From: a virus
Strand: one strand, 5' to 3'
Virus record (IMG/VR): IMGVR_UViG_3300029267_002874
Span: 1-20,842 of that record
Length of the DNA stretch: 20,842 nucleotides
Position numbers and translations under genes: made by a program. The notes beneath the pieces were generated by a model, which made no database searches, was not told the DNA's origin, and saw nothing but the letters and a program-made list of their open reading frames with translations. Shown one piece after another: positions 1 to 5,665 of this stretch. Every line of letters starts with the position of its first letter. Position 1 is the stretch's first letter.

Positions 1-82
1 GACCGGAGGCCTCAATCGCTTCCACGAATTTTGGATAAAGCTCGTTTACTGCAGTCCAGATTTCTGTTTTTATTTCGCTCAC
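1..82 (-). CDS. N-terminal part of an unidentified small protein (runs off the window)
   Basis: An open frame begins at a GTG codon (82-80) and runs off the left edge. The 27 visible residues start MSEIKTEIWTAVNEL. The GTG overlaps the stop codon of the gene above it by four bases (GTGA), and an AGAGG ribosome binding site lies just upstream. This matches the coupled spacing used through the rest of the leftward operon. Too little is visible to recognise a family. Confidence 0.6.
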   Translation of the reverse strand, partial: MSEIKTEIWTAVNELYPKFVEAIEASG

Positions 83-327
83 TTGTACCTCTTTTCCTCC
101 TGTAAAATCCGCGGCCCGCTATCGTCGCCGCATTTATCGCACCAAGCTATTACTCCCCATGGAGTTACCTGTATCCAGCGCCATTCATTGGCAAGGCAGC
201 CAACACAGCAGGCCTCATCCATTGGGATTGTTGCCTCAATCCATTGCCCCCACCAGATCTGTACTTCCCGCAGGCAGCATTCTGTAGGGATCTGGACTTC
301 AGCGGTGTTGATTTCAATTTCTCTCAT
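79..327 (-). CDS. Small Cys/Trp-rich protein of unknown function
   Basis: This 82-residue protein is not recognised. It has six cysteines (C17, C18, C40, C41, C44 and a CDKC pair near residue 63-66) and many tryptophans, which suggests a small metal-binding fold. The arrangement is not a textbook zinc ribbon. The ATG at 327 overlaps the stop of the preceding gene (TAATG), and its own stop overlaps the next start (GTGA), so it sits in the middle of a translationally coupled series. The antisense frame of similar length (83-391) is a shadow. Confidence 0.65.
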   Translation of the reverse strand: MREIEINTAEVQIPTECCLREVQIWWGQWIEATIPMDEACCVGCLANEWRWIQVTPWGVIAWCDKCGDDSGPRILQEEKRYK

Positions 328-671
328 TATGGTGTGCAGCTCTTATAAGGATCATTTTTTGCCATGCTGTACGCTGCCCTTCCAACTTTGAGGGCAGTTC
401 TTGCCACTCCATCTGGGCCAGATTCTGGATTGGCGCATATCCCGGTCAAAGCAGCTTTGATAAAAGACCGCTCCTCCGCCTCATCTGCTGGATCCGGTGG
501 CTGCTCGATCGGCGCTTGAGCAAGATACTCGGCCTGCTCTGTAATCCATGCCCGCAGGCGCCGGAGCCTGGTCCCGGTAAGCTGATCGGAGCATTCTTTT
601 ATTATGCCGTCAACCATTGAGGATAAATTGAAAATTAGAGCGCTTCCGTATTGCCTAGTTTCTTCAAGCAT
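327..671 (-). CDS. Hypothetical phage protein, helical
   Basis: This is a 114-residue protein. The chosen start is the ATG at 671 (MLEETRQYGSALIF). It overlaps the end of the zinc-ribbon gene by 8 bases and needs no N-terminal extension through that gene. The middle is acidic and proline-rich (near residues 50-65) between helical stretches. No catalytic motif is recognisable. It is placed with the small accessory genes at the distal end of the early operon. Function unknown. Confidence 0.65.
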   Translation of the reverse strand: MLEETRQYGSALIFNLSSMVDGIIKECSDQLTGTRLRRLRAWITEQAEYLAQAPIEQPPDPADEAEERSFIKAALTGICANPESGPDGVARTALKVGRAAYSMAKNDPYKSCTP

Positions 672-888
672 CGATTTCCTCCTCCCAGGTCGCCAGACAA
701 ACATGGCATTTGAAAATGACCGATCCAGTCGCAAGAGTTTGATATGTCATATTGGCAAAGCCCTGCGTCTTACACTTTGGGCATTTCATCTTGCTCAAAT
801 CCTTTTGTGATTGGAGTTTGTCCGAAGTTGCAAGATTCCTCCTGGCCTGATCAAGCTGGGCCTGCAGGTCCTGAAGATCATCTTCCAC
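664..888 (-). CDS. Small coiled-coil/zinc-ribbon protein
   Basis: This is a 74-residue protein. I place the start at GTG 888 (VEDDLQDLQAQLDQ). The GTG overlaps the end of the ribbon-helix-helix gene and has GGAGG about 7 bases upstream. An upstream ATG at 951 would force a long overlap through that gene. The first 30 or so residues form an amphipathic helix or coiled coil. The second half has CPKC (about residue 35) and CHVC (about residue 60), a four-cysteine zinc ribbon. It may be a small nucleic-acid-binding or adaptor protein. Its exact role is unknown. Confidence 0.65.
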   Translation of the reverse strand: MEDDLQDLQAQLDQARRNLATSDKLQSQKDLSKMKCPKCKTQGFANMTYQTLATGSVIFKCHVCLATWEEEIDA

Positions 889-1033
889 GCAGCGCCTCCT
901 CCAGAATCTCCCTGACAACAAAGCTGACTGACCGCCGGTCCTTATCAGCAAGCGCTTGCAGCCGCTTGAGCATTTTGCGCCTCACCCGGACACCCAGATG
1001 CTCCCATCGGTCTGCAGGTTTTTTCTTTGCCAT
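878..1033 (-). CDS. Ribbon-helix-helix (CopG/Arc-type) DNA-binding protein
   Basis: This short gene encodes 51 residues, beginning MAKKKPADRWEHLGVRVR. A beta-strand-like segment (HLGVRVRRKM, residues 12-21) is followed by LKRLQALADKDRRSVSFVV and REILEEAL. This is the strand-helix-helix layout of RHH repressors, with the usual short turn (DRRS) before the second helix. AGGAGG lies 6 bases before the ATG at 1033, one of the best ribosome binding sites in the region. It would bind DNA as a dimer, probably regulating phage genes. Its 5' part overlaps the end of the upstream ORF by 89 bases in another frame. Confidence 0.8.
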   Translation of the reverse strand: MAKKKPADRWEHLGVRVRRKMLKRLQALADKDRRSVSFVVREILEEALRGR

Positions 1034-1211
1034 TTTTCCTCCTTTTGATCGGCTTCCCGTTCACCCAGACACGGGGCCGTCGATATCGGTGCAGATCCAG
1101 GTCCTCCAGAAGCCCTACTGCTGAACGCTCTGCATCAGATCTTTTGCCTTGGAAAAGCGCCCAGAGCTGCCGGCGTATTCCCGTGTGTGTGAATTCAATC
1201 AGATGGTCCAT
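945..1211 (-). CDS. Hypothetical basic protein overlapping the RHH gene
   Basis: This 88-residue frame starts at ATG 1211, 3 bases after the stop of the preceding gene, behind an AAAGGGG-type site. The first 55 residues (MDHLIEFTHTGIRRQLWALF onward, ending near VWVNGKPIKRR) look like an ordinary protein. The last 30 residues are read out of frame over the RHH gene and are rich in Ala, Gly and Cys. The gene may genuinely use this tail, or its original stop codon may have been lost. No family is recognised. Confidence 0.5.
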   Translation of the reverse strand: MDHLIEFTHTGIRRQLWALFQGKRSDAERSAVGLLEDLDLHRYRRPRVWVNGKPIKRRKNGKEKTCRPMGASGCPGEAQNAQAAASAC

Positions 1212-1213
1212 TG

Positions 1214-1549
1214 CTAGATCGCTTTCCCCTTTGCAATCCTGGAAAATGCATCCTGAAAGGATGTCCACCCAGGCATGGTATCCCAGACAGCATGAATGTA
1301 GGCTATTTCCCCATCGGATGCAGCATGGTATGGAAATTCCCCGTACTGCATGTGCGACCAGATTTGATCGGCGCGGCATGGTCCGAATGGAGTAGGCTCC
1401 ACGCCTTTTATTATGCGCTTTATTCCGTTTTCAAAGCGGGCAATGGCGCGCGGCGATAAATTCACCATGTTTTCCAGTGCCTTAGCAATTTCTTCGATTC
1501 CCGCCTTGGCTTCTTTATCTGTTTTTGCATATGGTATGTCAGTTGACAT
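1214..1549 (-). CDS. Hypothetical protein
   Basis: This is a 111-residue protein starting at ATG 1549 with GGAAAGGA upstream. The N-terminal half is helical (residues 8-48, EAKAGIEEIAKALENMVNL and ARFENGIKRIIKG). The second half is aromatic-rich, including WSHMQYGEFPYHA and AVWDTMPGWTSF. No known domain is recognised. It follows the pyrimidine-dimer glycosylase gene by 18 bases and precedes the next gene by 3 bases, so it is surely cotranscribed with both. Confidence 0.65.
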   Translation of the reverse strand: MSTDIPYAKTDKEAKAGIEEIAKALENMVNLSPRAIARFENGIKRIIKGVEPTPFGPCRADQIWSHMQYGEFPYHAASDGEIAYIHAVWDTMPGWTSFQDAFSRIAKGKAI

Positions 1550-1567
1550 GATTTATCCTTTCCAGAT

Positions 1568-2005
1568 TTACTTTTTTCCTGCAGGCCACACATAGTCCAA
1601 ATCATCCCGTAGCTTCGGCCAGAACTTTCGGTAATGCTCTGGATATTTCCGGAGCAAGTTGCTTCGGTGTGATTCGTGGAAACGGCGGTTGCCGAGCCAT
1701 GGTGGTTGCCTCCAGGAATCTGCGTTGAAAACAGAATGCTTGATTGCCAAATCAAATATCTTTTGCCAACAAGAATCCTTGTATCCACGGCTTGTCCATT
1801 CGTTACATATGTCAAGGCCATAAGCGGCAAGCTGCCCTTCATAACCCGCCCACATCCGCACGGCTGGGTGATTCTGCCACCCCTTTGATTCGCCAAGGAG
1901 GGTGCGGAGAATCTGCAAGACCTCGGGGCGCTCCTTGCCTAAGCGTTGGCGGTCTAGCACCTTGGCGGATTTCTGGAAATCTGGGTATGCAAGGAATGTG
2001 TTGAT
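1568..2005 (-). CDS. Pyrimidine dimer DNA glycosylase-like repair protein (Pyr_excise / MSMEG_6728-type)
   Basis: This family is related to T4 endonuclease V, which cuts DNA at UV-induced pyrimidine dimers. Family landmarks visible here are VLDRQRLGKERPEVLQILR (about residues 16-34), NHPAVRMWAGYE (45-56), GYKDSC (74-79), PPWLG (101-105), FHESHRSNLLRKYP (109-122) and the closing YVWP. The conserved N-terminus TFLAYPDFQKSAK is present. However, the only codon where relatives have their initiator Met is ATC (2005-2003), giving 145 residues. The first ordinary start, GTG at 1960, would remove 15 conserved residues. The ribosome binding site AAAGGGG lies 5 bases before the ATC and sits inside an inverted repeat. 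The product may repair phage DNA, or the start may be a mutation that silences it. Confidence 0.8.
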   Translation of the reverse strand: MNTFLAYPDFQKSAKVLDRQRLGKERPEVLQILRTLLGESKGWQNHPAVRMWAGYEGQLAAYGLDICNEWTSRGYKDSCWQKIFDLAIKHSVFNADSWRQPPWLGNRRFHESHRSNLLRKYPEHYRKFWPKLRDDLDYVWPAGKK

Positions 2006-2084
2006 GTTTACCCCTTTCGTTTAACTGGGTAAGGCCCGTGCCCCTCTCCAGGGCTACGGGCCAGGGACATACCAAGGGGTAAAC
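2006..2084 (-). promoter_or_regulatory. Nested hairpin sequestering the ribosome binding site of the glycosylase gene
   Basis: On the minus-strand transcript the first 11 bases after the upstream stop codon, GTTTACCCCTT (2084-2074), are perfectly complementary to AAGGGGTAAAC (2016-2006). The latter contains the Shine-Dalgarno bases and ends right at the ATC start. Inside lies a second stem: GGCCCGTAGCCC (2062-2051) against GGGCACGGGCC (2043-2033), 11 pairs with one bulge. An alternative stem, TTACCC (2032-2027) with GGGTAA (2013-2008), also covers the site. There is no U-tract, so this is not a classical terminator. I infer translational control: a ribosome finishing the upstream gene would cover the 5' arm and open the site. 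Confidence 0.55.
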
Positions 2085-2321
2085 TTAGATTTGTCCCTTT
2101 TCTTTCATCTTCTGGAGGCCGCTGGCCTGGTCCTTTACGGCAGGGCCGTGATAAATAAAGCTGGTCGTATGGAAATGTATGTCAGTTTCCAGAAGCGCAA
2201 GCGCTATTTCTTCCTTCGCGCTTGGATCATACCAGCCTGCTAAAAGTCTTTCCAAGGCCTTGTTCAGCTCGATCAAGCTTTCGGTTCCATCCGCTTTGTT
2301 GATTTTCTTTATTTTCGGCAT
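2085..2321 (-). CDS. Hypothetical small protein
   Basis: This is a 78-residue protein from ATG 2321 (MPKIKKINKADGTESLIELN). It is mostly helical, with a central HFHTTSFIYHG segment. It is not recognised. Its leader GAAAGGGGTAAACA is identical over 14 bases to that of the following glycosylase gene. Its stop codon directly abuts the 5' arm of the hairpin in front of that gene, so it may act as the coupling or leader ORF. Confidence 0.6.
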   Translation of the reverse strand: MPKIKKINKADGTESLIELNKALERLLAGWYDPSAKEEIALALLETDIHFHTTSFIYHGPAVKDQASGLQKMKEKGQI

Positions 2322-2327
2322 TGTTTA

Positions 2328-2346
2328 CCCCTTTCTTTCTGAGGGG
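2328..2346 (-). promoter_or_regulatory. Small hairpin over the ribosome binding site at 2334-2328
   Basis: In the minus-strand transcript CCCCT (2346-2342) can pair with AGGGG (2332-2328), which is the Shine-Dalgarno core of the gene starting at 2321. The loop is A-rich (9 bases). Five pairs is weak, so this is only a possibility. It matters because the same AAAGGGGTAAAC leader is also paired in front of the next gene. Confidence 0.3.
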
Positions 2347-2359
2347 ATGTTAGCCTAAC

Positions 2360-2397
2360 TTTACCTTTTTTCAAACAGTTTTTTACCTTTTTTGAAA
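2360..2397. repeat. Two tandem 16-base repeats, 22-base period
   Basis: TTTACCTTTTTTCAAA (2360-2375) and TTTACCTTTTTTGAAA (2382-2397) differ at one base and are spaced by 22 bases, close to two helical turns. They lie in the 83-base gap between the coiled-coil gene (ends 2405) and the gene starting at 2321. The gap is otherwise AT-rich. They could be a protein binding site. The duplicated A6GG on the minus strand could instead be a by-product of slippage. Confidence 0.5.
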
Positions 2398-2404
2398 TAA
2401 ATGT

Positions 2405-2968
2405 TCAGTATTTTTCATGCACCTGCATTGCCTCGCGCAAGGTCAAGGTGGTCCCAATAAGGACGTTCGCGGATTGCTGCGGTAAATCTGGAATGCAAAG
2501 GGTGTCTTCGGCCAATTTCAGCTTGTTCCTCATCCATGTTCGAAAATAACGGTGATGCTCGTCGCTTGCTTCGTCACTTTTTATTGCTGCTTCTGTCTGG
2601 GCCTGGCATTTCTCCATTTCAGCCTCAAGCTCTTCGATCTTCTTGACAGCCCCTTCATTGATCTTCTGGTGGACCCGCAGCTGGTGATTCTGGGTTTCCA
2701 GGTCTTTGATTTTTTGTGGGGTTTTTCCTATGAACTTTTCAAGCCGCTTTATCTGGTCAGCCTGCCCATCAAGGACATCCTTTTTCACTTGAAGCCTCTG
2801 ATTCTGCATTTCCAGCTCCTTGATCAGCTTCCTCGCCTCTTCCATTTCCTGGTTTCTCTTGACCAGGCTCAGATACTGCTTGTTGAATGCGGCTTCCAGA
2901 GTCTTCAGCCTTTGCGTTGGCGTCTTTTTCTTTGCAGGCTTCTTCTTTGTTTGCTTCTTCTTTGCCAT
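2405..2968 (-). CDS. Lysine-rich coiled-coil protein
   Basis: This is a 187-residue protein from ATG 2968, with GGAG 8 bases upstream. The N-terminus is extremely lysine-rich (MAKKKQTKKKPAKKKTP), which suggests nucleic-acid binding or simply charge. Residues of about 30-140 form a long coiled coil with heptad-like Leu/Ile/Met spacing and many Glu, Lys and Gln. The last 50 residues are more globular. An upstream in-frame start at 3007 has no ribosome binding site. The first 200 bases overlap the C-terminal frame of the KOW-like gene. Function unknown; it could be a scaffold or nucleoid-associated accessory protein. Confidence 0.7.
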   Translation of the reverse strand: MAKKKQTKKKPAKKKTPTQRLKTLEAAFNKQYLSLVKRNQEMEEARKLIKELEMQNQRLQVKKDVLDGQADQIKRLEKFIGKTPQKIKDLETQNHQLRVHQKINEGAVKKIEELEAEMEKCQAQTEAAIKSDEASDEHHRYFRTWMRNKLKLAEDTLCIPDLPQQSANVLIGTTLTLREAMQVHEKY

Positions 2969-3170
2969 CGTCTTTCTCCTTTTTCTTGAATTCGACCCTG
3001 GCCACAAGATCGGGCCTGAAGGTCAAGATTGACTGTTCGCTGTACCGCAGGGCAATGTACTGCTTCGTCACCTTGACCACGCGGCCGATGTGCCCTTTCA
3101 TCATTCCGCGCTTGGCGCAGGCCCTGTCTCCTACCTGCAGCTTCTTTTTTCCGGCATAGGTTGCTTCCAT
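2769..3170 (-). CDS. KOW-like small protein with a frame-overlapping charged tail
   Basis: This is a 133-residue frame from ATG 3170 behind GAGGAG. Residues of about 11-60 (QVGDRACAKRGMMKGHIGRV, then VKVTKQYIALRY) resemble a KOW/SH3-type beta-barrel: a GD turn, then G-x-x-G-x-V-x-x-V. Such modules occur in NusG and ribosomal proteins and bind RNA or protein. From about residue 66 the frame runs for 200 bases over the coiled-coil gene. It becomes an extremely charged low-complexity tail (KKEKDDGKEEANKEE). The tail may be real or a consequence of a missing stop codon. Confidence 0.55.
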   Translation of the reverse strand: MEATYAGKKKLQVGDRACAKRGMMKGHIGRVVKVTKQYIALRYSEQSILTFRPDLVARVEFKKKEKDDGKEEANKEEACKEKDANAKAEDSGSRIQQAVSEPGQEKPGNGRGEEADQGAGNAESEASSEKGCP

Positions 3171-3174
3171 CGGA

Positions 3175-3753
3175 TTACTCCTCTTCCTTTTTCCTGCAAA
3201 TCTGATCTTCCCTTTTTCTCTCCATGACTTTTTGGCTCACATTCCATATGATCTCAAAAAAGTCAAGCTTCCGGATCGTGCAAAGCTGCATCAGGTAAAC
3301 GCAGATGTCGCCGATGGCATCTTCGGCTAGGGCGGCAAGGTCCTGATCCTTCCTTATCCCCTGGTCTTCCTTCAGGATGGCATGGGCAAGCTCTCCGGAT
3401 TCCTCGCAGACTCCAAGCGTCAATTGAAGCTGCGCCCTGTCATTTGGCTCGTCGAAGTTTTCCTTTTGCCATTGGGCAAGAAGAGTCTGAAGTCCCTTGT
3501 AATCCCTCACTGCTTTCATTTTTTTATTTTCCCCTCTATAAATAATTATTTCCCTGCCGTCGGCAAGCATTATTGAACCATGCCATTTTCTGTGCCCACA
3601 GCAGCTAGCCTCCGTCTGGATATTCGCGGCATTTAAGGCAGCAACAATATCCGCAATGCAAAGGTCAATATAATTGATCCTTCCTTTCAGTGGCATTGGA
3701 ACTTGGCAGGCGTATTCGCCGGGAGCGCAGCATTTGTCAGGCTTGCTGATCAA
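3175..3753 (-). CDS. MazG-like nucleotide pyrophosphohydrolase with a Cys/His N-terminal domain
   Basis: This is a 192-residue protein. The C-terminal half has the MazG-type metal-binding pattern: CEESGELAHA (E117, E118, E121) and AEDAIGDICVYLMQLC (E144, D145, D149). DAIGD replaces the more common ELGD, as in many small phage MazG-like proteins. These enzymes hydrolyse NTPs or (p)ppGpp-like nucleotides to monophosphates. The N-terminal 75 residues carry CC pairs at 8-9 and 51-52, then GHRKWHGSIMLADGREIIIY. I read this as a separate small domain. The start is a TTG (3753) overlapping the previous stop (TTGA). The first ATG is 19 codons later. Confidence 0.7.
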   Translation of the reverse strand: MISKPDKCCAPGEYACQVPMPLKGRINYIDLCIADIVAALNAANIQTEASCCGHRKWHGSIMLADGREIIIYRGENKKMKAVRDYKGLQTLLAQWQKENFDEPNDRAQLQLTLGVCEESGELAHAILKEDQGIRKDQDLAALAEDAIGDICVYLMQLCTIRKLDFFEIIWNVSQKVMERKREDQICRKKEEE

Positions 3754-4010
3754 GAGTCAAGCACCTCGATTGTCACCCGGACGGGCCTCGGTGGTTTCTG
3801 ATTCTTGGGCCAGCCTTTCTTTGACGATATGCATATGCCATCAATCTGGAATCCCCTGGCCATAATCCTTGATCTGTACTTCTGCCCTTTCACTGGCGGG
3901 AAATCAACAAGGACAATTGACTTCACAAGCTTCGGGCAACCTGACGCTACAGGCGTTGTCCATCCCGTGTTCTGTTGGATTACTCTCCACTGTTCATTTT
4001 TGCTTGGCAT
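3750..4010 (-). CDS. Hypothetical beta-rich protein
   Basis: This is an 86-residue protein from ATG 4010, which overlaps the previous stop codon (TAATG) and has GGGG upstream. The sequence is mostly alternating hydrophobic/basic (SIVLVDFPPVKGQKYRSRI, then VRVTIEVLD), suggesting a small beta barrel. A CISSKKGWPKNQKPPRP loop separates the strands. No family is recognised. Its stop overlaps the TTG start of the MazG-like gene. Confidence 0.6.
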   Translation of the reverse strand: MPSKNEQWRVIQQNTGWTTPVASGCPKLVKSIVLVDFPPVKGQKYRSRIMARGFQIDGICISSKKGWPKNQKPPRPVRVTIEVLDS

Positions 4011-4453
4011 TATTTCCCCTCGCTTTCTTCCTTCTTGAAAACCTGCTTGCTGTTCTTTGTCACTTCCTGCGCTTGCTCGATTTTCTGGCAGAGGTCAGCG
4101 GCTTTTTGTGGTGGTGTTCGGGTGTCTTGTTTCTCGCTTTCTTCCTGGATAGATTTGAGAGTTTGGTATGCTGTTTCTTCTATCCGCACAACTTTATCTA
4201 CTGTACCTCGTAATTCCGAACGAGCTTCTATTAGAATTTCCTTCAAGCCATCCACCGCAGTCTCAAGCTTGGCTTGCAGTTCCTTGATTCGGTCACGAAA
4301 GTCACAGATGGCAAGCAGCCTCTTGCTCTCGATGTTGTCAGGCTCCGTAATGAAATCTCTGGTTGCCTTGGTATCTACGTCTTTGAACAGATGATCGTCT
4401 ATCCACTCAAGCTCTTCTTCGTATTGGGCAACACGAACTTCGGCATCTTCCAT
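4010..4453 (-). CDS. Coiled-coil hypothetical protein
   Basis: This is a 147-residue acidic protein. The start at ATG 4453 overlaps the stop of the pentapeptide-repeat gene (ATGA) and has GGAGG just upstream; an earlier in-frame ATG at 4564 would run through that gene. Long helices with heptad-like spacing cover residues of about 40-105 (RLLAICDFRDRIKELQAKLE) and the C-terminus is Lys/Glu-rich. No enzymatic motif is visible. Confidence 0.6.
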   Translation of the reverse strand: MEDAEVRVAQYEEELEWIDDHLFKDVDTKATRDFITEPDNIESKRLLAICDFRDRIKELQAKLETAVDGLKEILIEARSELRGTVDKVVRIEETAYQTLKSIQEESEKQDTRTPPQKAADLCQKIEQAQEVTKNSKQVFKKEESEGK

Positions 4454-4977
4454 CACTCCTCCTTCACTTCCTCCAGCGGCCCATGCTTCACTCCACATGC
4501 ATCGAAAAGGCGCATCACCAGAGTATGAGCAGATGGCGGTATTGCAAACCCATGTTCTTTCCATAGATCCTTGTTTTCTCGGAAATTAGCTGCCCTTTGG
4601 AATTGCTCGGCATCATACGGGCATTTATCAGTTTTAACCCATGTATCAAATGCCTCTTGTCCGTTGCTGTGGTTCCATGCGTCCCATCGCATAAGATCCA
4701 ATGTCAGATCGTCATTTACTTTGCCCCAACTACACAGCAGTATCATTGTAACTGGTGGCAAATCGGCCCATTGCAAATCGGCCCCTCGCAAATTGGCCCG
4801 GTGCAAATCGGCCCCTCGCAAATTGGCCCGGTGCAAATTGGCCTCTCGCAAATCGGCCCATTGCAAATTGGCCCCTTGCAAATTGGCCCCTTGCAAATTG
4901 GCTTTCATTCCATCCGGTTTATCATCAAGCCATTTTTTATGAAGGTCCAAAACCTCGTTGAGTTTTAACTGATTCAT
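4453..4977 (-). CDS. Pentapeptide-repeat protein with a C-terminal domain
   Basis: This is a 174-residue protein. Residues of about 24-74 consist of ten A(N/D)LxX units ([25 protein letters not shown] and so on). This is the pentapeptide pattern that folds into a right-handed square beta helix. Some members mimic DNA and bind gyrase, but ten repeats form only a short helix. The remaining 100 residues ([26 protein letters not shown]) form a separate domain not recognised by name. The start at ATG 4977 overlaps the previous stop (ATGA). The role is unknown; DNA mimicry is possible but not shown. Confidence 0.8.
   Translation of the reverse strand: MNQLKLNEVLDLHKKWLDDKPDGMKANLQGANLQGANLQWADLREANLHRANLRGADLHRANLRGADLQWADLPPVTMILLCSWGKVNDDLTLDLMRWDAWNHSNGQEAFDTWVKTDKCPYDAEQFQRAANFRENKDLWKEHGFAIPPSAHTLVMRLFDACGVKHGPLEEVKEE
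4759..4908. repeat. Ten 15-base tandem repeats coding the pentapeptides
   Basis: Ten copies of a 15-base unit, roughly CAAATYGGCCCnntg on the plus strand, run without interruption. Units 2-3 (4774-4803) and 4-5 (4804-4833) form an exact 30-base duplication. This indicates recent expansion, which would change the length of the beta helix in steps of one or two coils without breaking the frame. Confidence 0.85.
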
Positions 4978-5399
4978 CTTCCCTCCTTCATTTCTTCAAG
5001 CCCACACTCACACTTGCCGAAACACTCCGGCTTTATCGCAAACACCCTGGCAGGGCAGTCCTCTAGGTGGTCGGCGTACTGCTCAAGGAGTTTGATCCTG
5101 GCTTCCAGGGTTTTGATTGTGGCAAACAAGAGCTCATCTTGTGTCTGCCCTGTTGAGGAGGTACAACCACTTCCGCCAAGCGCCTCAATCACCCGCTTGA
5201 TGTCCTCGGCATGGGCTTGCAGGTTGCAGTCTCCTATCCACATCCTGCCATCCCAGTATTCCTGGTTTGCGACAAGTTGGATAATTCCGCGTGAGGCTTT
5301 AAGTTTTGATTCCAGTGTTTTGATTGTTGCTTCAGCCTCTTTGCCCCATGCTTGCCACCTATTGATCAGGGCTATTGATTCCTTGTGTAAGTCACTCAT
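4974..5399 (-). CDS. Hypothetical coiled-coil protein with Cys cluster
   Basis: This is a 141-residue protein from ATG 5399 ([15 protein letters not shown]). Two similar helical segments contain the phrase ATIKTLE (about residues 24-30 and 94-100), hinting at an internal duplication. The C-terminus ends with [11 protein letters not shown], which together with an upstream CPA could bind a metal. No family is recognised. Its stop overlaps the pentapeptide gene start by four bases. Confidence 0.6.
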   Translation of the reverse strand: MSDLHKESIALINRWQAWGKEAEATIKTLESKLKASRGIIQLVANQEYWDGRMWIGDCNLQAHAEDIKRVIEALGGSGCTSSTGQTQDELLFATIKTLEARIKLLEQYADHLEDCPARVFAIKPECFGKCECGLEEMKEGR

Positions 5400-5401
5400 T
5401 C

Positions 5402-5665
5402 CTAACCCTCGCTTATTGCCTGTTTCTTCTCGATATCCTTCTGAAAATCAGAATAGACATACTTTTTCAGCTCCTCAACGATGGCCTCCAGGCGTTCCAC
5501 TCGGTCTTTCAGCTTCATAATCTCGTCAAACCAGGGCGGCATTTTCGGAGGCACTTGGCGATGGATCCGCTTTGCTTTGGGATTCTTCTCGCACCGATGC
5601 GAGCAGAAAGGCTCGAAGATTGGCATCTGGCATTCTTTGCCGCAGACAATGCATTTCATTTCCAT
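5402..5665 (-). CDS. Treble-clef zinc-finger protein (YacG-like finger) with coiled coil
   Basis: This is an 87-residue protein. The start at ATG 5665 lies in the end of the upstream gene with GGGAG before it. Residues 4-25 read MKCIVCGKECQMPIFEPFC and then SHRCEKN. The CxxC...FCSxxC spacing resembles the YacG/FYVE-type treble clef found in small DNA- or protein-binding factors. Residues of about 45-80 form a helix or coiled coil (LKDRVERLEAIVEELKKYV). Upstream in-frame codons to 5800 overlap the neighbouring gene and are rejected. The target is unknown. Confidence 0.65.
   Translation of the reverse strand: MEMKCIVCGKECQMPIFEPFCSHRCEKNPKAKRIHRQVPPKMPPWFDEIMKLKDRVERLEAIVEELKKYVYSDFQKDIEKKQAISEG

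Noticed and set aside
2033-2062. Intrinsic terminator
   Set aside because: The stem is strong but neither strand has a T-tract after it; the outer arms and the position over a ribosome binding site fit translational control better.
2960-3000. Programmed frameshift joining the KOW-like and coiled-coil proteins
   Set aside because: The A-rich stretch looks slippery, but the needed shift is +1, not the -1 used at A-rich heptamers, and the downstream gene has its own good ribosome binding site.
4759-4908. CRISPR-like or satellite repeat array
   Set aside because: The 15-base units are contiguous, without spacers, and encode in-frame pentapeptides.
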